DNA from: Thermohalobaculum sp965263335
Lineage (GTDB): Bacteria > Pseudomonadota > Alphaproteobacteria > Rhodobacterales > Rhodobacteraceae
Length of the DNA stretch: 64,000 nucleotides
Direction of reading: 5' to 3'
Assembly: GCA_965263335.1 (NCBI GenBank)
Contig: CBDHHE010000003.1
Location: 186,001-250,000 of the forward strand
Each line of letters starts with the position of its first letter. The first letter of the stretch is position 1. Made by a program: the position numbers and the translations under genes. Below the pieces are notes generated by a model, which had not been told where the DNA came from, did not search any database, and saw only the letters and a list, made by a program, of their open reading frames with translations. Shown piece by piece: positions 52,311-61,119 of this stretch.

Positions 52311-53807
52311 GGCCGGGCAGAGGACATCGAGAATCACCGGCAGTGGGGTTTGCGCATTGTTGAGCACCCGGCCCCGGCGGGTGACCCAGTCGCCCGCAAC
52401 AACCGTGGCGGGCACTACCGAACATAGCAGCGTCGCGTCGCCGGCCCGCAGCACCGAAACCCCGCTCGCCATGTTGACCCGAGTGAGAACGCGAGACGTG
52501 TACTCGATATCGAGGCGACCACCTGGGGGGATGGTGACCTCGTACGCGTGACGCTGGTCTTCGCAGAAGTTTCCGGACACGCCGCAAAGGAGGTTGCAAA
52601 CGGGGTCGCCGGGGACAGGTGTTGCATTTTGCGGCTCGACGGCGCCAGTGTTGTAAGTTCCGTTCAGAGTCTCGATTTCGATGGGGCCCTCGACGTCGAG
52701 AACGCCGCCCTGCTCGATCACGAACTCCGACGGGTTGGCGCACATCAAGCGCTTACCGCGCCCGATGTCCACGCGCAGAAGGTTCGACGTGGGCGGAGGG
52801 ATGAATAGGTTGCCGCTGTCGGGCAGGACTTCGTCTCGGAAATTCCTAAACGTCGTCCGGACGCTCGTATTGCGGGCGCTGTAGTTTAGGCGGGCCACCG
52901 CACGCTGATTGGCCGCCAGGTTCGGGATGTCGAAGCGCAGCTCGCCGGCGGATAGCGCGGTGGCGGTGCGGACGAGGGTCGCCGTCTCGACAGCAACGCC
53001 GCAGGCGTCGAAGTCGACGGGGAAGACGTCGCATGCCGGCGGGGGCACCGAGTTGGGTTGGCACTGGACGATCGGACCGCACGTGCCATCGACACACGCC
53101 TGCGTGTTGTTGCAGACGCGCCCGCACCCGCCGCAGTTGAAGATGTCGTTCAAGACGTCCACGCAGCCCGCTCCGGGGCACAGCGCCGTACCCTCTGGGC
53201 ACTCGCACATGCCATCGCTGCAGACTTCGTTGGCCTGCTGGCAGCCCATGCCGCATTGGCCACAGTCGGACACGGCGGTCGACGTATCGACACAGCCGCC
53301 CGCGCAAGCCGTCAACGGGGCGGTGCAGGTGCAAGTGCCTTCCATGCAGGTCTCATTGCGGGCACAGACTTGCCCGCAGTCTCCGCAGTGGTCGGCGTCC
53401 GCGAGGACGTTCACGCAGGTGCCGTCGCATGCCGTGAGGCCTGCGGCGCACTGCGTGACGCATTGTCCGCTCGTGCAGATGAGGCCGGTTTCGCAGGCCT
53501 GACCACAGTCGCCGCAATGGCGCGCGTCGGTGAGCGGATCGACGCAGTCGCTGCTGCACAAGGTCTGGCCGGCGGGGCACGTCTGCGTGCAGGCCCCCAT
53601 GACGCATCGTTCGCCCGTGGCGCATGCGTTGTCGCAGGCGCCGCAGTTGAGCGGATCACGGTCCGTGGTCACGCACCGCGAGCCGCAGAGTTCGGATTGG
53701 GAATCACAGTTGAGCCCCGTTTCTTCGGGGCAGCCCAGCAGAAAGCTGCTCAGAAGCAGCGATACACACAAAATCAGGGACTTAGCATATAAGGGGGAAA
53801 CTGACAC
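52269..53807 (-). CDS. lipoprotein with Stig1-like cysteine-rich repeats
   Basis: 512 residues. Lipobox SFLLGC (Cys about 26). About 30-250 holds six cysteine repeats of about 36 residues of the type LC...CVd...d..nCG.CG..C...e.C..G.C (for example CVDPLTDARHCGDCGQACE and CVDVLNDIFNCGGCGRVC). These are common in surface lipoproteins of myxobacteria and relatives. About 255-510 is a beta-rich domain with its own Cys. Probably a disulfide-stabilised surface protein. The last 12 codons are duplicated downstream. It starts 188 bp after the TIR gene stop. Confidence 0.85.
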   Translation of the reverse strand: MSVSPLYAKSLILCVSLLLSSFLLGCPEETGLNCDSQSELCGSRCVTTDRDPLNCGACDNACATGERCVMGACTQTCPAGQTLCSSDCVDPLTDARHCGDCGQACETGLICTSGQCVTQCAAGLTACDGTCVNVLADADHCGDCGQVCARNETCMEGTCTCTAPLTACAGGCVDTSTAVSDCGQCGMGCQQANEVCSDGMCECPEGTALCPGAGCVDVLNDIFNCGGCGRVCNNTQACVDGTCGPIVQCQPNSVPPPACDVFPVDFDACGVAVETATLVRTATALSAGELRFDIPNLAANQRAVARLNYSARNTSVRTTFRNFRDEVLPDSGNLFIPPPTSNLLRVDIGRGKRLMCANPSEFVIEQGGVLDVEGPIEIETLNGTYNTGAVEPQNATPVPGDPVCNLLCGVSGNFCEDQRHAYEVTIPPGGRLDIEYTSRVLTRVNMASGVSVLRAGDATLLCSVVPATVVAGDWVTRRGRVLNNAQTPLPVILDVLCPAGEFKMAVSTSPTR

Positions 53808-53995
53808 AGCTGTCCATATGCGCCGACTTGCCGATTTCTTACGAGGGTCGATGCGGATTTTTTCTCGGACCGAGACGTCGGCGTTTATCTCCGTTACGCG
53901 TAGCCCAAGGCGGACATCGCCCAGTGCTGTACGCGCATCCCAACGCAGTGGGCCCTGTTGTTCGCGGCTTCGCGCGGGCGGTCGCGGTCGGCGGT

Positions 53996-54667
53996 CTACC
54001 TTCGCTGTCGGGCCCAGCTAAGAACGTTGGGCAGCGCCGCACCCGCGATAATGACGGCGAGGAACACGGCGACCAGCGCCGCTCGACTACCGAGCGTCGT
54101 TTCAAGCGAACGATTAAGGGCGCCCTTATGGATTAGCGAGAACATGAAAAACGCGCCGAGCGCGATGGCGGCGCCAACGGTCGAGCGAATCACCGCGTCT
54201 TTGACCGTGTGTTCAGGCGCGAGGTCGATGCCGAGTTGTTCGGCCAACGCTTCGAGGTCGGTGCGGAACGTTGCATGGCTTAGCGGACGCGCATTGCGGC
54301 CGGAAAGGCCCCGCAGATCGGGCGGGAGCGCTTCGGGCGGCGGCATTTGCGCACCGTCGACCATGATCGGCGCAAGGTTGAGGCTGCTGGCCTCCGCCTC
54401 CGTGAGCGCGGCCCGGATCTCCAATCGAACGGGGTCCCGTTCGTCGTGAATGCGCTCGCCTGCCGACCACGCTTCGCCCATGAGGGCAAGACAGATGTCG
54501 GCCTCTCTGAGTTCCCGAAGCATCTCTTCCTCGAACTCGGCCCCGGGCGCGATCGACTCGACATCGATAAACACCGTGTCGACATTCTTGGCTTCCCGCA
54601 GAATGTCCGACAGGCGACCGGCCAGATGCCGGGTGTCACTGCGTCGGTAGCTAATGAAAATCTTCAT
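53996..54667 (-). CDS. TIR-domain protein with two C-terminal membrane helices
   Basis: 223 residues from ATG at 54667, preceded by a G-run. TIR domain about 1-145: MKIFISYRRSD (box 1), FIDVESIAPGAEFEEEML (BB-loop region), ADICLALMGEAW, and DPVRLEIRAAL with Glu83 at the position of the NADase catalytic Glu, then APIMVDGAQMPPPEALPPDL. Two hydrophobic helices follow (about 163-180 and 195-213). Bacterial TIRs commonly hydrolyse or cyclise NAD+; catalysis here is inferred. The frame runs open upstream through the 27-bp array, so a longer N-terminus is conceivable. No partner sensor is evident. Confidence 0.85.
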   Translation of the reverse strand: MKIFISYRRSDTRHLAGRLSDILREAKNVDTVFIDVESIAPGAEFEEEMLRELREADICLALMGEAWSAGERIHDERDPVRLEIRAALTEAEASSLNLAPIMVDGAQMPPPEALPPDLRGLSGRNARPLSHATFRTDLEALAEQLGIDLAPEHTVKDAVIRSTVGAAIALGAFFMFSLIHKGALNRSLETTLGSRAALVAVFLAVIIAGAALPNVLSWARQRR

Positions 54668-54685
54668 GAAGATGCCCCCCCGCGC

Positions 54686-54874
54686 AGCGCGTCCTCGCGC
54701 GGTCACCTGCCCAGCGCGTCCTCGCGCGGTCACCTGCCCAGCGCGTCCTCGCGCGGTCACCTGCCCAGCGCGTCCTCGCGCGGTCACCTGCCCAGCGCGT
54801 CCTCGCGCGGTCACCTGCCCAGCGCGTCCTCGCGCGGTCACCTGCCCAGCGCGTCCTCGCGCGGTCATCTGCCC
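54686..54874. repeat. 27-bp tandem repeat array, 7 copies
   Basis: Seven nearly perfect 27-bp units, core gcgcgtcctcgcgcggtcac. The array occupies the gap between the lipoprotein stop (54865) and the TIR start (54667). The lipoprotein's last codons GGC AGA TGA are inside the first unit; other units read GGC AGG TGA in the same frame. In the TIR frame each unit encodes AGQVTARGR without a stop and supplies a GTG codon. The core is shared with the arrays at 895-1627. Confidence 0.95.
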
Positions 54875-55713
54875 AAAATCCCCGCGCGACGTAAATGCAG
54901 CATCGGATCGATCTTGCTGGGGATCATCTGGGACACCTGCGATGACCGTCGCGCGCTTCGGTCCACAGCCAGCTCTTCCGGTGCGTGCCGAAACTCGTAA
55001 ATCAATGCGTCGACGCCGAAGTCTTCCGTGAACGGCATATGGGCCACGCAGCCGAGCAGCCGAGTGCCGCCGCGTTTGAGCCAATCTTCGGCGACCGCTT
55101 CGCCGATGGCATCGGCGGTGGCGTCGACCGGCTCCCGCGAGACCGTAAACACAAGCACTCGATAGTAGCCCACCGGCGCGATGAAAAGGCTCTTGAGGAA
55201 GTCGATGAGATTGAACCGCTCCTCGAGACCGGCCGGAACGAACCGGTCGCGCGGGGGATACGGCGTGCCGTCCTTGCGGATCCGCTCCATTCGGGTGACC
55301 AAGGTAAAGCCGACGGTTTGGTCGCGCCGACGCAGGCGAAAGTAGGAGCGCTCGGAGTAGCCCGCGGCCATCAATAGCGCGTCGAGTTCGTTGGCCGCGT
55401 GTCGGAGCCGGCTGTCGGTCTGCGCGCGCGCCCGCTGTAACGTGCCGAGCGGGAGCGCCATGCGCGCCGACGGACGAGGGATGGGCCACGGGAAGTCGGG
55501 CAGCGCACCCTCGGTGCACCCCGGTTCGATGCCCGGCATGAACCGCCCTCGAGCGGCGGCAAGGGTTGGCTCGGGCGATCGTCTCGACTCGATAGCGCCT
55601 GACGGTCCCGCGTCCGACCGCTTTGATGTCTTCGCGCTAGGCGCCTGACCCGCGCACCCGCCGAGCCCTGTGCTCGCCACCACGATCAACCAGGCGGTCC
55701 ATCGAACCTGCAC
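54865..55713 (-). CDS. predicted lipoprotein of unknown function
   Basis: 282 residues with lipobox GLGGCAG (Cys about 20). A low-complexity linker (about 22-55) precedes a globular domain: RAQTDSRLRHAANELDALLMAAGYSERSYFRLR, GFTLVTRMERI, FIAPVGYYRVLVFTVS, WLKRGGTRLLGCVAHMPFTEDFGVDALIYEF. No family recognised. Its stop lies inside the 27-bp array. Possibly in an operon with the TIR gene downstream, but 197 bp of repeats separate them. Confidence 0.65.
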   Translation of the reverse strand: MQVRWTAWLIVVASTGLGGCAGQAPSAKTSKRSDAGPSGAIESRRSPEPTLAAARGRFMPGIEPGCTEGALPDFPWPIPRPSARMALPLGTLQRARAQTDSRLRHAANELDALLMAAGYSERSYFRLRRRDQTVGFTLVTRMERIRKDGTPYPPRDRFVPAGLEERFNLIDFLKSLFIAPVGYYRVLVFTVSREPVDATADAIGEAVAEDWLKRGGTRLLGCVAHMPFTEDFGVDALIYEFRHAPEELAVDRSARRSSQVSQMIPSKIDPMLHLRRAGILGR

Positions 55714-55763
55714 GAGGCGGAGTCTGCCACGACTCCACCGGACACGCCCATAACGAACTCGCG

Positions 55764-56795
55764 TTACTGCACGCGCAGGTCAAATGTGACCGTCGACGTC
55801 TCCCCGCGAGTGAACTCGACGTTCGCGACGGTCGTGGACGTGAGCACCAACCCCGCGAAGCCCCGAAGACTCACGCTGACCCGGAACCGCAGCTGACTCG
55901 GGTCCTCTGACGTGTTGATGCCGCGCTCGAGGAGCGTGCCGGCGTCACACGCGGCGGTCGCGGTCCGAATAGAAATCTGTTCGTTGAGGGCCTGCTGCTG
56001 AAAGAGCTCGAAGTCCAGCGATTGGCCGCCGACGCTCGCGCAGACATCGGCCGGCACGTCATCGTTGATCGTCCAGTCGATGCGAAGACTCGATGGGGCT
56101 GGTCGGATCAGCGGAAAACTGAACAGGTCTTGGGTTCGCTGGCCGGGACTGACCCGGAAGTCTCGTTGGACCGCGCCATTGGGCAGGGGAATCCGATCGG
56201 CATCCAACAACCGAAACAGCAGGCCGTAGTCGCCGCGGAGGATGTCCACGCTTTCGAATCGGCCCACATCGCACGGCAAGTCCGCCTGCACCACCGCAAT
56301 GGAGCCGGGTTGGCTTTCGATGACCACGCGATCAGCACCGAAGACGGCACATTGCGAATCTGCCGGCTCGCCCGCGAGCACCCACCGGATGTCGAGATCG
56401 CCTCGATTGAGCCCCGACTGATCGATGATGAAATCGTGCTGATAGGACACCGGCATGTCGCCGAGATCGACGTTGGCGAAATGCTCCCGAAGCACCGCGT
56501 CACCGATACCGAGCAGCCGGATGACGATCGGATAACGGCCGGCCGGTAAACCGGTGAAGACGCTTTGGGGCTCGGTGAAGCCATCGCAGGGGACCCGACG
56601 CGGTTCCCCGCCGACCGATACCTGTACCGTCTCGATCTGAGCTTCACTGCAGCTGAGGGGCGTGCCGTCAATTCGCTGGACCGACCAGCTCACCAGAATC
56701 TGAGATGTCACCGCCGGTGGGGAGATGACTTCCGTAAACGAGTCGCCGCCGCAGGCGGTGATCGAGAGCAGCACGAGGGCTGTCCGCAGCCGCAT
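55764..56795 (-). CDS. predicted lipoprotein with Ig-like repeats
   Basis: 343 residues, lipobox SITACGG (Cys about 15). Three similar beta modules of about 100 residues each contain a Cys and an ILVSWSV / LDIRWVL / LRIDWTI strand, suggesting an internal triplication of an Ig-like fold. No family recognised. Starts 10 bp after the SGNH gene and is probably co-transcribed with the O-acylation pair, so a periplasmic or surface role in that pathway is possible. Confidence 0.65.
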   Translation of the reverse strand: MRLRTALVLLSITACGGDSFTEVISPPAVTSQILVSWSVQRIDGTPLSCSEAQIETVQVSVGGEPRRVPCDGFTEPQSVFTGLPAGRYPIVIRLLGIGDAVLREHFANVDLGDMPVSYQHDFIIDQSGLNRGDLDIRWVLAGEPADSQCAVFGADRVVIESQPGSIAVVQADLPCDVGRFESVDILRGDYGLLFRLLDADRIPLPNGAVQRDFRVSPGQRTQDLFSFPLIRPAPSSLRIDWTINDDVPADVCASVGGQSLDFELFQQQALNEQISIRTATAACDAGTLLERGINTSEDPSQLRFRVSVSLRGFAGLVLTSTTVANVEFTRGETSTVTFDLRVQ

Positions 56796-56804
56796 GTATT
56801 AATG

Positions 56805-58490
56805 CTACCTCGGAACGACGTCGTCGGGTGCGATATCGTCATCGGGGGGCGGAACGAGAACCGCCAAGCCCGCATCGAGCGCGGCCTCGAACGTTGCGGC
56901 CGGGGGGCCCGCGTCGAGCAGGCGCGCATCGAGCGCCTTGCGCAGTGGATCCGCCCGCTTATTGGCTTGCAGAAGCACGGACGGTCCCTTGCGCCGCACC
57001 CAGCCGTTCGATCCCCAGGGCCCTGTGTTTGCGGCCGGCTCACCCAGCGCTTCGATCAGCGCGGGGTCTGTCGCGTGTTGGGAGGGGTCGTCCCAGGGTC
57101 GGTACAAGAAAAGTCCGGCGCTCTTACTGCCGACTGCGAGCGCCGAAAGGGCGCCGCGCCCCGCACCGGCGTACGCCACCGAAGCGACGGGAAGGTGCTG
57201 CTTAAGATCATGCGGGAGCTCATCGCGAAGGATGGCCGCGTAGGGGCCCACGTAAGCGGTCTCGTGGGCGTTCTCCGGAACTACGAGCACCACCTGCAGC
57301 GCCTGCGCCCAGGTTTGCAGCCGGCGATGGGGAAAGTTGGGCCAGGTGCCCCACTCGTCGGCATCCGGCAGCAGCACCACCGCCGGCCGCGGCGCGGTGA
57401 GCCCTTGGGGGACATACGCCGTGTACCAAATCTTCTTGCCGTTGCTCGTCGGCGACTCGAACCCATGGCGCTGCGCGGAGGCTTGCTTCTTGGACTTGGG
57501 CTCGAGTCGATATCGACGCTCGACGTGCTGCATGACCTGCTCGATGACGAAGCGCGCGCCGAGGCGGGTGTAGTGCACGCCGTCGCTGGTTCGCATCAAA
57601 CCGCGCTTGCCCTTGAACTTGATCGTCGTTCGGTACTCCCCTTCCGGGGTGCTCGCCATGTTGTACGTGGGCACGAACAGCATGCCGGCCTTTTCGGTGG
57701 CCGCCTTCATCACGCGATTGAGGCGTCGCATTTTCTTCGAGAAGGCCGGGCTGCGCATGATCGGCATGCCGATCATCACTGTATCGGCGCCGTACTCTTT
57801 ACCGATGTCGATGATTTCGGTGACGCGCTCCGCATATTTGTCGTCCCACTCGGCGGTTCCGTACTCGACGCGCTCGTACTCACCGTCGGGAATCGGCTGC
57901 GCGTCGTTGCCGCCGAAGTTGCAGATGATCAGATCGGGCTTGAACGGCTTCGCGAGCGAATGGAGTTTCTCGGGCCAGTTCATGAAGTCCGGCCGGCTCA
58001 ACCCCGTCGCGAGTTGTCCGTATCGCTTGACCTTGACCTGGTCGTAGGCGCGCGGGAGCAACTTTTCGAGCTCGACACCGATGGCAAACTGAATCGATGA
58101 CGCGCCGATGATCAGCACGCGCCGCGGCCGGCGGCCGGTCGTGTGGGCCATGTCGCTCGGTAGCTCGATCGCTTCGAGACCATCGCCGCCATCGCCGTCC
58201 GGGCTTTCGGTCGACACGAGTACGGTGTAGGGCGCGTTGACGGCCGTTCGAAGTTCGCCGAGGTGAGCGCGGACCTTTGATACGCCGATCGCGTCGGCAA
58301 ATCGCATGGCGGCGGTGACGCCTTCGCGCAACCACGCCTGGTCACGCAGCAGCTCGCTTTTGTCGATTTCGTCGCGGACGGCCTTGGCCTGGTAGAGGCT
58401 CAACAGCAGGATGAGTCCCCATAACGTCAGGACGATCGGAAGGGCGGGGGACCACCGGGCAGCGCGGACGGAGGGCTGATTCTTGGTCAC
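56805..58490 (-). CDS. SGNH/GDSL hydrolase (DUF459-like) fused to a degenerate alpha/beta-hydrolase-like domain
   Basis: 561 residues. One N-terminal membrane anchor (about 15-33), an SGNH domain with IIGASSIQF (Ser131), CNFGGNDAQ (Asn195) and TSDGVHYTRLG (Asp303, His306), all catalytic positions present. The C-terminal 210 residues look like an esterase-type alpha/beta hydrolase (YTAYVPQGL, PAVVLLPDADEW, VAYAGAGRGALSA), but the nucleophile elbow reads GAGRG with no Ser. It follows the MBOAT gene by 7 bp. MBOAT plus SGNH partners O-acetylate exopolysaccharides or cell-wall glycans (AlgI/AlgJ, PatA/PatB logic). Confidence 0.85.
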   Translation of the reverse strand: MTKNQPSVRAARWSPALPIVLTLWGLILLLSLYQAKAVRDEIDKSELLRDQAWLREGVTAAMRFADAIGVSKVRAHLGELRTAVNAPYTVLVSTESPDGDGGDGLEAIELPSDMAHTTGRRPRRVLIIGASSIQFAIGVELEKLLPRAYDQVKVKRYGQLATGLSRPDFMNWPEKLHSLAKPFKPDLIICNFGGNDAQPIPDGEYERVEYGTAEWDDKYAERVTEIIDIGKEYGADTVMIGMPIMRSPAFSKKMRRLNRVMKAATEKAGMLFVPTYNMASTPEGEYRTTIKFKGKRGLMRTSDGVHYTRLGARFVIEQVMQHVERRYRLEPKSKKQASAQRHGFESPTSNGKKIWYTAYVPQGLTAPRPAVVLLPDADEWGTWPNFPHRRLQTWAQALQVVLVVPENAHETAYVGPYAAILRDELPHDLKQHLPVASVAYAGAGRGALSALAVGSKSAGLFLYRPWDDPSQHATDPALIEALGEPAANTGPWGSNGWVRRKGPSVLLQANKRADPLRKALDARLLDAGPPAATFEAALDAGLAVLVPPPDDDIAPDDVVPR

Positions 58491-58497
58491 GGTCGCC

Positions 58498-59928
58498 TCA
58501 GAACTGGAAGTAGATCGTCGCGGCCATGCCGTAGGGCTTCAGCGTGAGGAGCGCCAGCATCGCCGTAGCCCACGCAACGGGCCGGACGACGCTCGGAATG
58601 GCTTCGTGGGCACGCACGAGCAGGTTGAAACACGTCCGGCCGTAGAAGTTCATGAAGATCGTGAGGAGAAAGATAAAAAGCACGCCGAGGTCGAAACCAA
58701 CGCCGGTGAACGAGAACTCGAACAGCTTGCCCCAAAAGGCCCACGCGGTGTCGAGGTCGGGGGCCTTAAAGAAGATTCGTACGAAGGCGCAGAAGCTGAT
58801 CGTCGCGAACCAGCCGGTTGCGCTCCACAGCCACGGCTTGGGCCCGTCGGTGTCGATCCCGTAGTCACGCCGGAGATCCAAAGAGGCCTTGTAAACGCTC
58901 AGGCAGATGCCGTGCAGTGCGCCCCAAATGATGTAGCCCCATGTGGCGCCGTGCCAAACGCCGCACGCGGTGAACGTCACCATGAGGTTGAAGTAGGTCC
59001 GCCACCGGCCTTTGCGAGAGCCCCCAAGCGGAAAGTAGATGTACTCCCGAAGCCACGTTGAAAACGTAATGTGCCAACGGCGCCAGAAGTCTCCGATGTT
59101 GGTGGCCGCGTACGGATAGTTGAAGTTCTCCGGCAGATCGAAGCCAAACAGGAGTCCGATGCCGCGGGCCAGGTCCGTGTAGCCCGAGAAGTCCAGATAC
59201 ACCTGGGCTGTATACGCGTACACCGCGAGAGCGAGCTCGAGGCTCGAATAGCCGTCGGGCGACAGAAACGCGTCGGTCGTGAGGTGCGAAGCCAGGTATG
59301 TGCCGAGCACCATTTTTTTGAACAGGCCGGTGACGATGAGAGCGACGGCCTCGGACAGATGCGGCACACCCGGCGGCGACGGCGCGTGCAGCTGGGGCAG
59401 AAGCTGCTGCGATCGGCAGATCGGCCCCGCGCCGAGCTGGGGGAAGAACGCGATAAACAGCAGGAAATCGAGCAGGCTTTCAGGCTGCACCGCCTTATCG
59501 CGATGTGTATCGACGATGTAGGCCATGCCCTGAAACGTGTAGAAGCTGATGCCGAAAGGCACGATCAGCTCCAGCAGGGGCAGGTGAACCTCGATGTCGA
59601 GCATCGTCGCCACGGCCTGCAGGTTGTCGACGAAGAACCCGTAATACTTGAAGAAGCCGAGGATCCCGAGATTGGCCAATATCCCGAAAACCAAGGTCGG
59701 TTTTCGGAGCCAATGGCCCTTGAGCGCGACGAGGGATCGGCCCACGCCGTAGTTCAGCAGCGATGACCCGATCAGCGTGGCCAGGAACAAAGGCTCGAAC
59801 TTCCAGGCGAACCAGTAACTGGCCCCCAGAAGAAAGAGCTTCTGCGTCGTGCGTCGCTGGTGCAGTAACCAGCTGATCGTCAGCACGACGATACAGAAGT
59901 AGACGAATTTGACGGTCGGGAACTCCAC
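58498..59928 (-). CDS. MBOAT O-acyltransferase (AlgI/DltB type)
   Basis: 476 residues, about ten to twelve membrane helices. Family signatures: LVPFGISFYTFQ-like IVPFGISFYTFQGMAYIVD, FFPQLGAGPICR, YLDFSGYTDLARGIGLLFGF, NFNYPYAATNIGDFWRRWH, and the catalytic-His stretch CGVWHGATW. It moves an acyl group, usually acetyl, across the inner membrane for attachment to a glycan. The next gene (SGNH) is the expected partner. No alginate or other polysaccharide synthesis genes are in the window. Confidence 0.92.
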   Translation of the reverse strand: MEFPTVKFVYFCIVVLTISWLLHQRRTTQKLFLLGASYWFAWKFEPLFLATLIGSSLLNYGVGRSLVALKGHWLRKPTLVFGILANLGILGFFKYYGFFVDNLQAVATMLDIEVHLPLLELIVPFGISFYTFQGMAYIVDTHRDKAVQPESLLDFLLFIAFFPQLGAGPICRSQQLLPQLHAPSPPGVPHLSEAVALIVTGLFKKMVLGTYLASHLTTDAFLSPDGYSSLELALAVYAYTAQVYLDFSGYTDLARGIGLLFGFDLPENFNYPYAATNIGDFWRRWHITFSTWLREYIYFPLGGSRKGRWRTYFNLMVTFTACGVWHGATWGYIIWGALHGICLSVYKASLDLRRDYGIDTDGPKPWLWSATGWFATISFCAFVRIFFKAPDLDTAWAFWGKLFEFSFTGVGFDLGVLFIFLLTIFMNFYGRTCFNLLVRAHEAIPSVVRPVAWATAMLALLTLKPYGMAATIYFQF

Positions 59929-60011
59929 GAACGCGCGCCGCTTCCTACCACCCTGAACTCAGGGAGGGAACCGTAGGTTGACCCCATCCGACGGGTCCGT
60001 CTTCTGAGGAC

Positions 60012-60695
60012 ATGACCATCACTGAGCTACATGCGGATTTTTCGGAGCCCGTGGTGCTGCACACGGAATCTCTGCCGTGGCAGGCATCCCCCGCGCCGGG
60101 GGTCGAGCGCCGCATGCTGGACCGTATCGGCGGCGAGGTCGCCCGCGCGACCAGTATTGTTCGATACGCGCCGAACAGCCGTTTTGATCCGCACGTGCAC
60201 GGCGCCGGTGAGGAGTTTCTAGTACTCGAGGGCGTGTTCTCCGACGAACACGGGGACTACCCGACGGGAACATACGTCCGGAATCCGTGGGGGACTTCCC
60301 ATGCCCCGTTCACGGCGTCCGGCTGCGCCATCTTCGTGAAGCTGCGTCAGATGGATCCAGCCGACCAGCGACAGACGGTGATCATGGCCGACGGACCGCC
60401 GGACGGCAGCGGACCCGGCGACGGCATGGCGCGAAAGCTCCTGCACGTGTTCAAGCGCGAGGTTGTCACGTACGAGACCTGGACCGATGGCGCGAGCCCG
60501 GGCTCGGTCACTTTGCCGGGCGGCGCCGAGATGTTGATTTTGGCAGGTACGCTTCGCGATGGCGGGACGGTCCATCCCACCGGTACATGGCTGCGATTTC
60601 CGCCGGGAGCCACGCTGGTGCCTCAGGCGCAAGGACAGACCCGTTTTTGGATGAAGCGGGGCCATCTGGCGTCGACGGCGCAACCCGCACAATGA
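60012..60695 (+). CDS. ChrR-like bicupin
   Basis: 227 residues with two cupin barrels. The first has the full metal motif RFDPHVHGAGEEFLVLEGVF (His-x-His...Glu) and GTYVRNPWGTSHAPF. The second (SVTLPGGAEMLILAGTLRDGG, PTGTWLRFPPG) lacks the His pair. This is the cupin part of ChrR-type anti-sigma factors without the N-terminal anti-sigma zinc domain, and no sigma gene is adjacent. It may be a stand-alone metal-dependent dioxygenase-like or quercetinase-like protein. Divergent from the MBOAT gene. Confidence 0.85.
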   Translation: MTITELHADFSEPVVLHTESLPWQASPAPGVERRMLDRIGGEVARATSIVRYAPNSRFDPHVHGAGEEFLVLEGVFSDEHGDYPTGTYVRNPWGTSHAPFTASGCAIFVKLRQMDPADQRQTVIMADGPPDGSGPGDGMARKLLHVFKREVVTYETWTDGASPGSVTLPGGAEMLILAGTLRDGGTVHPTGTWLRFPPGATLVPQAQGQTRFWMKRGHLASTAQPAQ

Positions 60696-60741
60696 CCTCG
60701 GCCGTCGCTCGTGTCGCCGAACGGCCTCGGCCCGTGTTCGG

Positions 60742-61101
60742 TTAACCGAGCCGTCGCAAATGGATCAATGACGCCGCGGTGGACGCGATCAGGGCCGCGT
60801 AGGTCGCGGCCTCGGCGAACCTCGGCGGCGGGTCCCAGCCGGTGATGGCCTTGATTTGGTTTTCGACCCAGCCGCCCTGATTGCTGTCGTCAGTGCGCCA
60901 CCATTGCCCATATCGGAGGTACGACTCGAGGTTGGTAAGGATGCACACGTTTCGATTCAGCCACCAGTGGACGATCATCAGCGGGACAAACGCAGCGTGG
61001 ATCTTGAGCCACAGCGGGTACGGAATGACCCACCCGAATAGGCAGTACGGAATCATCGCGGTGTGGATCGCGGCGACCAGGTCGGCAAGCACGCGGGACA
61101 C
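60742..61101 (-). CDS. DUF2784-like small membrane protein
   Basis: 119 residues from GTG at 61101 (VSRVLADLVAAIH). About three membrane helices with the DUF2784 pattern: an N-terminal helix with His (AAIHTAMIPYCLFGWVI), KIHAAFVPLMIVHWW, and CILTNLESYLRYG, where family members have CPLT-x-LE. Function unknown. Divergent from the following gene with only 18 bp between starts, so at least one start may be misplaced or the promoters overlap. Confidence 0.65.
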   Translation of the reverse strand: MSRVLADLVAAIHTAMIPYCLFGWVIPYPLWLKIHAAFVPLMIVHWWLNRNVCILTNLESYLRYGQWWRTDDSNQGGWVENQIKAITGWDPPPRFAEAATYAALIASTAASLIHLRRLG

Positions 61102-61119
61102 TGTGGCATACTCCGCGCC

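Noticed and set aside
53996..55519. A single 507-residue TIR protein with a long N-terminal extension
   Set aside because: The extension overlaps the lipoprotein gene at 54865-55713 in another frame and consists of array-encoded repeats plus out-of-frame sequence. The lipoprotein has a signal peptide and credible composition, so the ATG at 54667 is preferred.
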